64,000 bases of DNA from Gemmatimonas aurantiaca (GTDB lineage: Bacteria; Gemmatimonadota; Gemmatimonadetes; Gemmatimonadales; Gemmatimonadaceae), in NCBI RefSeq assembly GCF_037190085.1, contig NZ_JBBCJO010000012.1, positions 1 through 64,000 on the forward strand, read 5' to 3'. Positions 7,602 to 15,756 of this stretch are shown one piece after another; position 1 is the stretch's first letter; every line of letters begins with the position of its first letter. Under the pieces are notes generated by a model that was not told where the DNA came from, made no database searches, and worked only from the letters and a program-made list of their open reading frames with translations. The translations under genes were made by a program, and so were the position numbers.

Positions 7602-8548
7602 GAAAGACCCTCACGCCCATCGGCGGCCTGCCGACCCATCTGCAGGCGCAGTGCCCGACGCCAGGCCGACATCCCCCGTCGCCAGTCGAGAATGCGGATG
7701 CCGCGAGTAACGAGTTCCGCCTGCAGACGACCGGCGTCATCCGGGCCGAGTTCGAGTCCCTGCAGCTGCAGACCGTACGGTGTACGGACCACGCAATCCA
7801 CATCGATGCCGATCTGCGCGGCCAGGTCTTCCACAGCACAGTCCGCCGGCACATCGAGCAGTACCGTAGTGGGCAACGCCGCGCCATCGTGCGCTCCGAA
7901 ACTTCCGAGCAGTGTGCCACTGGCGAGAATGGACACGTGCGTGGCCAGGCGCTCCACCTGATCGAAGGAATGACTGGTGAACAGCACCGTCGTCCCATGC
8001 CGTTCGCGCCACGCACACAGGAGCGCCTCGATGTCTTCGACACCCGTGGGATCGACACTGCTGGTGGGTTCATCGAGAATCAGCAACCGCGGTTCACCGA
8101 GCAACGCGGCGGCGAGTCCCAGGCGTTGCTTCATGCCCATGGAGTAGTCGCGCACCAGTTGATGGCGCGGACGGCGCAACTGCACAGCGTCGAGCGCCAT
8201 CTCCACGCGCGAACGTGGAAGACCGCGCAGATCGGCGATGTAGCGCAGATTCTCGAGCGCCGAGACCGACGTGTAAAACGCGGGGAAATCCACCAGGGCA
8301 CCAACGTGTCGCAACGCGGCGCCATCGGCGCGATCGGCGCGCTCGCCAAAAACGCGCGCTTCACCCGATTCGGGCCGCAGCAGTCCCGTGAGCAGACGCA
8401 GCAACGTGCTTTTGCCCGAACCGTTGGGGCCCACCACCGCGTGCAGCGCACCCTCGTCGATGGAGAGTGTGAATGCGTGCAGCCCGTCGCCCGATGCAAA
8501 CGTGCGGGTGAGGTCGAGACAGACCACCGGCTTGGAGAGCGTCGACAA
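7598..8548 (-). CDS. ABC transporter ATP-binding protein
   Basis: About 316 aa. Walker A is GPNGSGKST, the signature loop is the variant YSMGMKQRLGLA, Walker B is LLILDEPTSSVDP and the switch His is in FTSHSF. The signature and the C-terminal extension of about 80 aa after the ATPase core fit drug/peptide-type (CcmA/NatA) exporters. The start is uncertain: an ATG/GTG further upstream would overlap the micropeptide gene, so I use TTG 8548; GTG 8527 is nearly as good. It couples by a 4-nt overlap to the permease gene. A hairpin at 8578-8605 separates it from the micropeptide gene upstream, so the level of co-expression may be set there. Confidence 0.88.
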   Translation of the reverse strand: MSTLSKPVVCLDLTRTFASGDGLHAFTLSIDEGALHAVVGPNGSGKSTLLRLLTGLLRPESGEARVFGERADRADGAALRHVGALVDFPAFYTSVSALENLRYIADLRGLPRSRVEMALDAVQLRRPRHQLVRDYSMGMKQRLGLAAALLGEPRLLILDEPTSSVDPTGVEDIEALLCAWRERHGTTVLFTSHSFDQVERLATHVSILASGTLLGSFGAHDGAALPTTVLLDVPADCAVEDLAAQIGIDVDCVVRTPYGLQLQGLELGPDDAGRLQAELVTRGIRILDWRRGMSAWRRALRLQMGRQAADGREGLS

Positions 8549-8577
8549 GGCGATCAGACCGTTCAGGGACGAGGTGA

Positions 8578-8605
8578 TACCGGAAGACTGACGGGTCTTC
8601 CGGTA
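8578..8605 (-). terminator. Hairpin between micropeptide gene and ABC exporter
   Basis: taccggaagac pairs perfectly with gtcttccggta (11 bp, 6-nt loop tgacgg). It lies just after the micropeptide stop (8614) and just before the ABC ATPase start. No T tract follows. It could cap the micropeptide mRNA or attenuate read-through into the transporter genes. Confidence 0.55.
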
Positions 8606-8613
8606 CCCCGTTC

Positions 8614-8802
8614 TTACTCCGCGTAGATTATGATCATACAGCAGGTGTCGCCGGAATCGCAGGAGAAGCCGCAGAACTCGATCGGCCCCCAATCCTGGAA
8701 GTCCACCCACTTCACCGAGGCACCACCCTGCGACTGTGCGACTGTACCGTATGTCGCCAGTCCCAGCAACAACATTGCACCGACACGAAAGACCCGCTTC
8801 AT
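8614..8802 (-). CDS. Small secreted Cys-rich peptide, copy 1
   Basis: A 62-aa protein with a clear Sec signal peptide (MKRVFRVGAMLLLGLATYGT, probable cleavage after VAQSQ or nearby) and a mature part of about 38 aa. The mature end is DWGPIEFCGFSCDSGDTCC followed by a short hydrophobic tail. It has four Cys arranged C-x3-C-x6-CC. GGAGG lies 4 nt before the ATG, so the start is good. A paralogue with the same C-terminal motif is encoded 109 nt upstream. I recognise no named family. Two disulfides in the cell envelope are plausible. The context (redoxin and propeller lipoproteins) recalls the secreted Cys-peptide plus 6-bladed propeller neighbourhoods of Bacteroidota. Confidence 0.75.
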   Translation of the reverse strand: MKRVFRVGAMLLLGLATYGTVAQSQGGASVKWVDFQDWGPIEFCGFSCDSGDTCCMIIIYAE

Positions 8803-8911
8803 ACGACCTCCGTTGTCCTCAAGTTATGGGATGTCGGCAGGATTCCAGTTGCCCTGTCTGGCGCTGGATGTTGAACTGCAATCCCACCGCGACGTTACCA
8901 GCCGTGATCTC

Positions 8912-9091
8912 CTATTCGACCGCGATTACCTTGCAGCAGGCCTCTCCGGCATCGCAGTCGAAACCGCACCAGTCGAGCGGCCCAACCCAATCGTGCCACT
9001 CGCGCTTCGAGCCCTGAGCGTCCGCACTTCCAACCGACAACAGTGCAAGTGGAAGGGTAACGGTCAACAAGGCAGTCCTGAATCGTTTCAT
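8912..9091 (-). CDS. Small secreted Cys-rich peptide, copy 2
   Basis: A 59-aa protein: signal peptide MKRFRTALLTVTLPLALLSV ending SADAQG, then a short mature peptide with DWVGPLDWCGFDCDAGEACC and an acidic end. It shares with copy 1 the pattern GP-hydrophobic-acidic-aromatic-CGFxCD-small-G-acidic-x-CC, whereas the signal peptides differ; the conserved part is therefore the functional one. AGAGG stands 6 nt before the ATG at 9091 (an ATG at 9097 would sit directly on it). It starts 17 nt after the stop of the thioredoxin-like gene and is probably co-translated with it. Function unknown. Confidence 0.78.
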   Translation of the reverse strand: MKRFRTALLTVTLPLALLSVGSADAQGSKREWHDWVGPLDWCGFDCDAGEACCKVIAVE

Positions 9092-9108
9092 ACGCATCCT
9101 CTTTGTTG

Positions 9109-9612
9109 CTAAGGGTGAATGCCTGACAGGGCAACGTGCTTCGCTATCGAATCCAAGGCTTCTGCCAACGAGCTCCCCGAGGCCAGTCGCACATAGTTCA
9201 TCTTGGAACTGTTTCCAGTCCATGCGACACGAATCGTGTCATGCTGCACCAACACCATAGCGGGTAGTGCCGCTCGCAACGGGTCGTTACCGTCAGCGAT
9301 ACCTCGAACCACTGCGTCGACGCGTTCGGATCTCAGGAGGTTTGCCACGGACGAGTCCACGGTCCCGATGAGTCGCACCTCGAACCGCAACGCACTTCCG
9401 AAACGCATACGCGCAGCCCTCCAGAAATACCCCGGACTATTGCAAGATGTGCAGTCTTTCTCTTGGACGATCCAGACCAGCGTGGGAGCACCCAAAGAGA
9501 CGGTAGAGAGAGTGTCCCCAACATTGAGACTCCGCATCTCGCCCGACTTCTCAAAAGCAGAGCAGCCGATCAGAACAGACATGGCATACGCTACCGTGAC
9601 TTGAATTCTCAC
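9109..9612 (-). CDS. Thioredoxin-like lipoprotein (redoxin)
   Basis: A 167-aa protein with a lipoprotein-type signal (AYAMSVLIGC, likely lipidated Cys at about residue 17). Its thioredoxin-like core contains the redox pair in QEKDCTSC. The CxxC is preceded by a beta-strand (APTLVWIV), as expected for this fold, but the usual cis-Pro region is only loosely matched (ALPAMVLVQ). The GTG start overlaps the propeller stop by 4 nt, and micropeptide 2 starts 17 nt after its stop. A membrane-tethered periplasmic redoxin is well placed to make or break disulfides in the Cys-rich micropeptides; that role is inferred from the operon, not seen directly. Confidence 0.72.
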   Translation of the reverse strand: MRIQVTVAYAMSVLIGCSAFEKSGEMRSLNVGDTLSTVSLGAPTLVWIVQEKDCTSCNSPGYFWRAARMRFGSALRFEVRLIGTVDSSVANLLRSERVDAVVRGIADGNDPLRAALPAMVLVQHDTIRVAWTGNSSKMNYVRLASGSSLAEALDSIAKHVALSGIHP

Positions 9613-10679
9613 GGCGTACCTCTTTGGAACATCCCTTCGAAGCGGACGAGAACATTCGGCCGCTCCGGGTCAGCAAATGCACCATACAACACGCCCTCCG
9701 AGTTCCCGACTATCAAGGGACCAGGGAATGTTCTGGTCGAGGTTGCAGAAGCTCCGCCTTCACGCAACAAGGCCATTCCATATCGCGGCGCGCGAGCGGA
9801 TCCTCGCTGAAATGACGCAACCATTGTCGAGTCATCGAGAAGATAGGCTCCTGTCAAGCGAACAACATCCGCCAATGCTCTGGGTGATGGTCGCTCTCGG
9901 CCCAAATGTGCAACAGAAGAGCGATCGACAATATGGGCAGCTCGACGGGCAAGTACGGCCCCGTCCAGTCCGACCATATAGATCGTGTCAACCAGCGAGA
10001 TTGTCAACAACAGGCGATCTCGCCAACGACTAATGGAAGCGAAAGTAAGGGACCGAGAAGCAGGATCTGTAAGAGGGGCTACCGGAATCGCGTTCCACCT
10101 CGACTTGCCATCATGCGTATTGATGGCATGTATCCATGTCTCCTGTTTGCCCTGAGGCCCACCGCGACCGACAAGAACAAGTGTGGAGTCATCGATCGCG
10201 AGAATTCCCTGAAGAGCATTTGACCCCGGTCTCAACCGCCTGATTTCCTCGCGGGAGTTCTTATCCACCAGAAAAAGGCCATTGAAGATGTCGGCAATCC
10301 AGTATCCTTCCGAGGTAGGTGCCACCGAGATTGGTAGCTCCAATTCCCCCGGACCCTTCCCTTTTCGGGCAAGTTCCCAGCGCAAATTTCCCATTGAATC
10401 GAAAGCCGCGAGGCGGCTCTCTTTGGGGTCGACGACGAGAATATCATGTCCATCCTGCACAACCCGAATTGGGCTTACGATCATATGTGCCCCCGATTCA
10501 CTCAGCCTCAATGTATCCACATGACCCGCCCATGTCGGAACAGTCACTTTCGCCTCCGCGGAATCATCAATCACACTGGTGCTGGTCTTAACAACGACAC
10601 CGCGGTTGGCATCGCGCGCATCGGAGTCGACGCAAGCGCCGCAAACAAACAGTGTGAGGAGAGTTGTCCGTCGCATCAT
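9609..10679 (-). CDS. 6-bladed beta-propeller lipoprotein
   Basis: A 356-aa protein starting MMRRTTLLTLFVCGAC, a lipoprotein signal. The rest is made of repeated beta-rich units of the NHL/6-bladed propeller kind: DILVVDPKESRLAAFDSMG, GYWIADIFNGLFLVDKN, DTIYMVGLDGAVLARR. GKGPGELELPISVAPTSEG matches the common GxGPGE(F/L) blade junction of these proteins. It is the first gene of propeller-redoxin-micropeptide, coupled by a 4-nt overlap to the redoxin. Its base composition is clearly lower in GC than the flanking genes (one 60-nt stretch at 10441 has 29 G/C, versus 44 at 13981). It may bind the peptides or scaffold their maturation at the outer or inner membrane. Confidence 0.75.
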   Translation of the reverse strand: MMRRTTLLTLFVCGACVDSDARDANRGVVVKTSTSVIDDSAEAKVTVPTWAGHVDTLRLSESGAHMIVSPIRVVQDGHDILVVDPKESRLAAFDSMGNLRWELARKGKGPGELELPISVAPTSEGYWIADIFNGLFLVDKNSREEIRRLRPGSNALQGILAIDDSTLVLVGRGGPQGKQETWIHAINTHDGKSRWNAIPVAPLTDPASRSLTFASISRWRDRLLLTISLVDTIYMVGLDGAVLARRAAHIVDRSSVAHLGRERPSPRALADVVRLTGAYLLDDSTMVASFQRGSARAPRYGMALLREGGASATSTRTFPGPLIVGNSEGVLYGAFADPERPNVLVRFEGMFQRGTP

Positions 10680-10849
10680 CTCTACTCTCGACGTCAAGTG
10701 ACCAAGAATTGCTATCAATGGCCAGTATTGATTCCAAAGTTCCACGGTGCAATATCTCAATCGGCAAGAGCATGTCATTTTCGGCCATGGAAAAGCTTCG
10801 ACCGACAATCCCTGGCTGTGGAATGATTGACAAGAGGAAACGGGAGATG

Positions 10850-11674
10850 TCATCGATCGGCAGTAGGTGTGGCCTCTTTCGTTCTCGACCACCTCTCTTC
10901 GCCTTGTTTTCGCGCGGATGCAGCTAGGCTATCACAGAGCATCCTGAATCCGTCCGGGGCTTGGAGCTCGCGTGCTCCCAACCTTGTATATCGCCCAAAA
11001 GTCGAGAGCAGATGATTGGAGGTGGAGAACCCCAGCCGTTGCGCGGTCGTTTTTACGCTCAAACGATTCGTGCTCAGAAGGTAGGCCGCCAGCAGGAGTC
11101 TTGACCATACCATGAACCAGTGCGGTGAAGGCAGTGCTTCCCGTTCGCAATACTTGCGAAGGCTCCGTTCCGGCAAGTTGCAAGCCACAGCCAAGTCCGT
11201 CACGGAAAACGGTGCGTGAGCCAGATGCAACGCTTCCTTGAAGAGTCTCGCCTCGGCATCAGACAGGAATAGATCCGCCATCTCCCAAACGGCCCGCGAT
11301 AGCGACGCGTGACGTCCAGCGATGATGGATCGCTCCAAGTGCTCCCGCCAATCGGCGGCGCTCATGTCGACTACAGTCGAGGCTCCAAACTGAACCACTC
11401 GAATGGTGGCATCTAAGTCCACCCGCCTTCCCGTATCGATCATTACGAGGGGAACCCAAGGATACCGCTTACGCAGCATCCCCAGTCGCTCCGAAAGGTA
11501 CTGGTCGTCGTAGGCAGGTACTGGCGCCAGCACCACGCTTGTGCGTTGCATATCCGGAACCTCGTTGCACTGTTCCGTCCCTGAAATCCGAACGACTTCG
11601 GAATCTATGGGAAAAGCTCTCCGCATCCTTCCCAGCAGTTCCTCCGGCATCTGCACAGCGAAGATCTGAACCAT
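10850..11674 (-). CDS. AraC-type transcriptional regulator
   Basis: About 274 aa. The N-terminal half (starting MVQIFAVQMPEELLGRMRRA) is a doubly wound, receiver-like domain without a clear phosphoacceptor. The C-terminal half carries an AraC-type double helix-turn-helix: FSVTDLAVACNLPERSLRKYC and LSVKTTAQRLGFSTSNHLLS, followed by FGRYTRLGARELQ. The start is set where the receiver-like strand begins; a longer frame upstream has poor protein character. It lies 170 nt upstream of the propeller gene on the same strand and shares its lower GC. It is the natural candidate for control of the micropeptide operon. Confidence 0.75.
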   Translation of the reverse strand: MVQIFAVQMPEELLGRMRRAFPIDSEVVRISGTEQCNEVPDMQRTSVVLAPVPAYDDQYLSERLGMLRKRYPWVPLVMIDTGRRVDLDATIRVVQFGASTVVDMSAADWREHLERSIIAGRHASLSRAVWEMADLFLSDAEARLFKEALHLAHAPFSVTDLAVACNLPERSLRKYCEREALPSPHWFMVWSRLLLAAYLLSTNRLSVKTTAQRLGFSTSNHLLSTFGRYTRLGARELQAPDGFRMLCDSLAASARKQGEERWSRTKEATPTADR

Positions 11675-12017
11675 GGCGAAAGACGTGTATTGAAGCGTGA
11701 AACCGCCACAGGCATTCGAACGGTGCCATCTTGGTCCGTTCCGCTCCTTATTAGGTATCAGACGGACATCACAAGGTATTTTCCCCAATCCAGAACTGTT
11801 CCTGGGAAGAATACTGGCTCTGTTGGGAAACGGGTTTTGGATTCCTGCACAAACATACGCCCAAGGTACTACAGAATATGTCATATGGCGGGAGCCATAC
11901 CTCTCGCCACAACATCTGCCGACCATTCCGAACGACGGTCATTGCCGCCGGTGTTGAGGTCAACCAGATGAATATCGAATTCTGGTCCTGGTAGGAGAGG
12001 AACGACCAGTCCGACCG
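11675..12017. other. Intergenic region upstream of the AraC-type regulator
   Basis: This 343-bp gap lies between the regulator start and the stop of the histidine kinase gene. The part up to about 11960 is AT-richer (29 G/C in the 60 nt at 11761) and should hold the regulator promoter on the minus strand. No convincing gene, strong dyad or terminator is visible. The shift back to high GC near 12000 marks the right edge of the low-GC islet. Confidence 0.6.
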
Positions 12018-13550
12018 CTACTGAGCCGCTCCTCCCCCCACCTCCTCCGGCATCTCCGACTCCACGAGATTCACCACCGACTGATACTCCCCCGTCATGC
12101 CCGAGCCCGGTTCGCCGGCCAGCGGCAGCGTCACCGTGAACGTGCTGCCGCGCGTGAGTCGCGACTGTACCTCGAGAGTGCCGCCATGCGCCTGCGCGAT
12201 CCATTGCGAGATCGCGAGCCCCAGCCCGAACCCGCCACGCTCGCTGGCCCGCGAACGCACCCGATCCGCACGCCAGAAGCGCTCGAAGATATGCGGCAGA
12301 TCCGCCGCGGCAATGCCGATCCCTGAATCCTTCACCGAGAAACGCACCACCGCCGCGTCCCGCGCCAGCGCAATCTCCACCTTCCCTCCGCGCGGGGTGT
12401 ACTTGATCGCATTGGTGACGAGGTTGAGGAACAGTTGCCGGAGTCGGGTCACGTCGCCCAGCACTTCGGCGTTCTCGAGCACGGGCGCGTCGATCTCGAG
12501 CCCCTGATCCTCCCCCAGGAGACGTGCCGTCTCCAGCACCTCACGGGCGAGCGGCTCCAGTTCCACCGGCTCGCGGAACAGATCGAAACGGCCTTCGTCG
12601 GCCCGGGCGAGCGTCAGCAGCGAATCGACCAGATCGGCCATGCGCGTCACCTGCTGCAGCGCTTCCTCCAGCGAGATCGCCTGATCGACTTCGGTGGTGG
12701 ATGGCGACATCGCGCGCTCCACATCGGCCCGGATGACGGCCAGCGGGGTTTTCAGCTCATGACTCGCATCGGCCGTGAACCGTCTGAGCGCGCCGAAGGA
12801 TTTTTCCAGTCGTCCGATGAAGGCATTGAGCGTCTCCGACAACCGCATCAGCTCGTCGCCCGCGGCGGCCACGCCCAGGCGGCTGTGCAACGACCGACCG
12901 TCGGTGATGGCTTCTACCTGGTCGATGAGCACATCGATGGGCCGGAAGGCACGACCGGCGATGAGATACGCAAACGTCACCGACAGCACGAGCAAGAGCG
13001 GCGTGATGACGAACATCGGGCCGATCAGTTCGGGCGGGGTGTACGTGATGTTGCGCGTGGACAGGGCGGCGTACACGCGATACCGCGCATTGTCGCTGAG
13101 CGGCACGACCCGCGTGGCGAGCAGGACTTCGTCCGAGTGCAGCTCCACGCGTCGCAGCGCGCGGTCGGCATGCGCGGCGCGGGCCGCGGTGCTGAACGTG
13201 TTCCGGTCGTCGGTGGACAGCGATTGCACCGCCGGTGAGGCGTAGATGTCGTACCCCGTGCTGTCCTGCACCAGCACGTAGCCTTCCAGCAGCGACAGGA
13301 AGGCGCTCATGCGCATGCCGATGGACGGGCCGGCCAGCCGGTCCTTCTGCGCCATCACCGGCTCCGTGCCGGTGTTGCGGGCCACATTGATGGCCCGCAC
13401 CGCCTGATCCGCCTCCACCTGCACCCTCGCCTCGAGCTCGCGGTACAGCGTTTCGCGCCGCACCGCCAGCAACGTGAGCGAAAACACGAACAGCGTGAGC
13501 AGAAACGCCGCCGTCCATGCGCGTGTCAGCCGGGCGCGGATGGAACTCAC
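12018..13550 (-). CDS. OmpR-type two-component sensor histidine kinase
   Basis: A 510-aa membrane kinase. TM1 is TAAFLLTLFVFSLTLLAV near the N-terminus. A periplasmic sensor domain of about 150 residues is followed by TM2 (FVITPLLLVLSVTFAYLI) and a HAMP linker. The dimerisation box is SHELKTPLAVIRADVE with the phosphorylated His, and the catalytic domain has NLVTNAIKYT, KDSGIGIAAADLP and GGFGLGLAIS. GTG at 13550 is used as start because AGAGG lies 8 nt upstream and the longer frame overlaps the regulator gene. It begins 11 nt after the stop of its response regulator, so the two form a classical pair. The signal is unknown. Confidence 0.92.
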   Translation of the reverse strand: MSSIRARLTRAWTAAFLLTLFVFSLTLLAVRRETLYRELEARVQVEADQAVRAINVARNTGTEPVMAQKDRLAGPSIGMRMSAFLSLLEGYVLVQDSTGYDIYASPAVQSLSTDDRNTFSTAARAAHADRALRRVELHSDEVLLATRVVPLSDNARYRVYAALSTRNITYTPPELIGPMFVITPLLLVLSVTFAYLIAGRAFRPIDVLIDQVEAITDGRSLHSRLGVAAAGDELMRLSETLNAFIGRLEKSFGALRRFTADASHELKTPLAVIRADVERAMSPSTTEVDQAISLEEALQQVTRMADLVDSLLTLARADEGRFDLFREPVELEPLAREVLETARLLGEDQGLEIDAPVLENAEVLGDVTRLRQLFLNLVTNAIKYTPRGGKVEIALARDAAVVRFSVKDSGIGIAAADLPHIFERFWRADRVRSRASERGGFGLGLAISQWIAQAHGGTLEVQSRLTRGSTFTVTLPLAGEPGSGMTGEYQSVVNLVESEMPEEVGGGAAQ

Positions 13551-13561
13551 TGATGCAACCT

Positions 13562-14230
13562 CTAGGCCCGGATCATGTAACCCACGCCACGGACCGTCGT
13601 GATCAGCTTCTTCTCGAAGCGGGCGTCGATCTTCTTGCGCAGGTGATTGATCACCACATCCACGATGTTCGTGCCGGGATCGAAATGATACCCCCACGCG
13701 TATTCGGTGATGAGCGTGCGGCTCATCACCCGACCCGCGTGACGCATCAGATACTCCAGCACGGCGAACTCCTTGGGCGTGAGCTCGATGGGTTCACCGG
13801 CGCGCCGGACTTCGCGCGTGCCCTGATCGAGTTCGAGTTCGCCCACGCGCAACTGCGGCGAGGCCAGCGCACGCGGACGCCGGAGCAGTGCTTCGGCGCG
13901 CGCCAGCAGCTCTTCGAAGGCGAAGGGCTTCGTCACGTAATCGTCGGCGCCGGCGCGCAACGTTTCCACCTTGGCGTCGACGGCATCCTGCGCCGTCAGC
14001 ACCAGCACGGGCCGCTCGAAACCACTGGCCCGGAGCGTCCGCAGCACGTCCAGACCATTCCGTCCGGGCAGACGCATGTCGAGGATCACCAGATCGTACG
14101 GCTGGGAAAGGGCCATGCGTTCCCCTTCCAGCCCGTTGTTGCACAGATCCGTCTGCCAGCGCTGCTCCTCGAGTCCACGCCGGACAAACTCCCCCACGGT
14201 GGGATCGTCTTCGATCACCAGAATCTTCAT
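13562..14230 (-). CDS. OmpR/PhoB-family response regulator
   Basis: A 222-aa regulator. The receiver domain (1-115) has the acidic pair in VIEDDPTVGE, the phosphoacceptor Asp in YDLVILDMRLPG and the Lys in YVTKPFAFEELLAR. The winged-helix DNA-binding domain (about 125-220) has PIELTPKEFAVLEYLMRH and GTNIVDVVINHLRKKID, typical of the family. The ATG overlaps the stop of the NtrC-type regulator upstream by 4 nt, so two separate two-component systems are translated as one chain. Its partner is the kinase 11 nt downstream. Confidence 0.95.
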   Translation of the reverse strand: MKILVIEDDPTVGEFVRRGLEEQRWQTDLCNNGLEGERMALSQPYDLVILDMRLPGRNGLDVLRTLRASGFERPVLVLTAQDAVDAKVETLRAGADDYVTKPFAFEELLARAEALLRRPRALASPQLRVGELELDQGTREVRRAGEPIELTPKEFAVLEYLMRHAGRVMSRTLITEYAWGYHFDPGTNIVDVVINHLRKKIDARFEKKLITTVRGVGYMIRA

Positions 14231-15705
14231 GCCTTCTCTCCACGCCCCGGGGGGCGCCTGAATCCGTATTCGCGGATCTTGCGATAGAGCGTCTTCGGCG
14301 AAATCCCCAGCAGTTCGGCGGCATGCCCCTGATGCCAGGCGCAGCGTTCGAGCACCTCACCGATGTGCCGGCGCTCGAGCTCGGCCAGGGACAACGTCGC
14401 TGCCGATGCGGGGGGCGCCGATGGCAAGCCCGGAGACGATGTCGACGGCAGCGCGGGAGTCATGGCGGGAGTGGGACGCGCCCCTCCGCCCACGTCGGCA
14501 CCCAGCGGCAGATCGACGGCATTCACCACGCCGTCGGTGGCCAGCAGCGCCGCGCGCTCCATGACGTTGCGCAGTTCGCGGACATTGCCCGGCCAGCGGT
14601 ACCGTTCGAGCACCGCAACGGCGTCGCCACTCAGCCGCGGCGCCGAGGGCGAGGCAGGCGATGCGAACTGTTCGAGGAAATGCCGCGCCAGCAGCGGGAT
14701 GTCCACCACCCGATCCCTGAGCGGCGGCAACGCGATGCGGATGGTGTTGATGCGATGCAGCAGATCGTCGCGAAACGCTTCGCTCTGCACCATGCGGGTG
14801 AGATCGCGCGTCGTGGACGCGATGACGCGCACATTGACCTCCACTTTCTGCGTGCCACCCACGCGGAAGAAACTCCCCGTTTCGAGCGCGCGCAGCAGTT
14901 TGGCCTGCAGTCGCAGATCGAGCTCACCGATGTTGTCGAGGTAGAGCGTCCCACCGGCCGCCAGTTCGAACAGGCCCACCTTGCGTTGCTCCGCGCCCGG
15001 AAAAGCGCCCTTCTCCACACCGAACAGCTCCGTCTCCAGCAGCGACTCGGCCAGCGCCGCACAATTGAGATCGACGAAGGGGCCATCGGGATTGCGGCCA
15101 TGTGCGTGTAGCAATCGCGCGACGAGATCCTTGCCGGTCCCCGACTCGCCTGTCACCAGCACGGGCGAGGCACTGGGCGCGACTTTCTCGACCATCGCCA
15201 GCACCGCCCGGAGCGGCGCGTACTGCGTGACGAGTGTCGGGGTCGGCGTCGAACGCCTGAGCCGCGACTGCATGAGATGATTGTCGCGGGCCAGCATGCG
15301 CTTTTCCCACGCGCGACGCACGAGCACCTCGATCTCCGCCATCCGATAAGGCTTGGACAGGAAGTCGTACGCGCCCAGCTTGAGCGCGGCGATGGCCGTT
15401 TCGATGGTGCCGTTGCCCGTGATGACGATGATCTCCGGTGGCAACGGTTCCTCACGCACGAGGCGCAGCACTTCCAGACCGTCGATCTGCGGCATCACCA
15501 CATCGAGCAGCGCGACATCGAACGTTTCGCTCCGCAACAGATCGAGCGCGGAACGTCCGTCCCGCACGATGCGCACGGCAAACCCGCGGGCCGACATGAA
15601 CTGCTCGAGGATGGCACCCAGGTGCGCTTCATCCTCGGCGATCAGCACCCGGATGGGTGTGGTCGTGTCGGCATCACGCGCCGACGGGACGATGGGCTGA
15701 CTCAT
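14227..15705 (-). CDS. NtrC-family (AAA+) response regulator with altered GAFTGA and Walker B motifs
   Basis: A 492-aa protein with all three NtrC-family domains. The receiver (residues 17-130) has phosphoacceptor Asp68 and Lys118. The AAA+ domain (about 150-390) has Walker A GESGTGKD (186-193) and the arginine-rich RWPGNVRELRN. A Pro/Ser/Ala-rich linker leads to a Fis-type helix-turn-helix (about 445-485, HAAELLGISPKTLYRKIREYG). Two key sites are changed: the sigma-54-contacting loop GAFTGA reads GAFPGA (Pro236), and the Walker B pair Asp-Glu reads Asp-Asn (LDNIGEL, Asn258). Either change would be expected to weaken sigma-54 activation or ATP hydrolysis. It may bind DNA and act through the main sigma factor or as a repressor. 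It lies 51 nt downstream of its probable kinase. Confidence 0.92.
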   Translation of the reverse strand: MSQPIVPSARDADTTTPIRVLIAEDEAHLGAILEQFMSARGFAVRIVRDGRSALDLLRSETFDVALLDVVMPQIDGLEVLRLVREEPLPPEIIVITGNGTIETAIAALKLGAYDFLSKPYRMAEIEVLVRRAWEKRMLARDNHLMQSRLRRSTPTPTLVTQYAPLRAVLAMVEKVAPSASPVLVTGESGTGKDLVARLLHAHGRNPDGPFVDLNCAALAESLLETELFGVEKGAFPGAEQRKVGLFELAAGGTLYLDNIGELDLRLQAKLLRALETGSFFRVGGTQKVEVNVRVIASTTRDLTRMVQSEAFRDDLLHRINTIRIALPPLRDRVVDIPLLARHFLEQFASPASPSAPRLSGDAVAVLERYRWPGNVRELRNVMERAALLATDGVVNAVDLPLGADVGGGARPTPAMTPALPSTSSPGLPSAPPASAATLSLAELERRHIGEVLERCAWHQGHAAELLGISPKTLYRKIREYGFRRPPGRGEKA

Positions 15706-15756
15706 GGTTGACTCATGACGGAATCACGGTGGACGCCTGATCGACATCACACCGAC

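Noticed and set aside
11881..12204. 107-codon minus-strand frame between the regulator and kinase genes
   Set aside because: Overlaps the kinase 3' end and has low-complexity Gly/Arg/His composition with no signal or motif.
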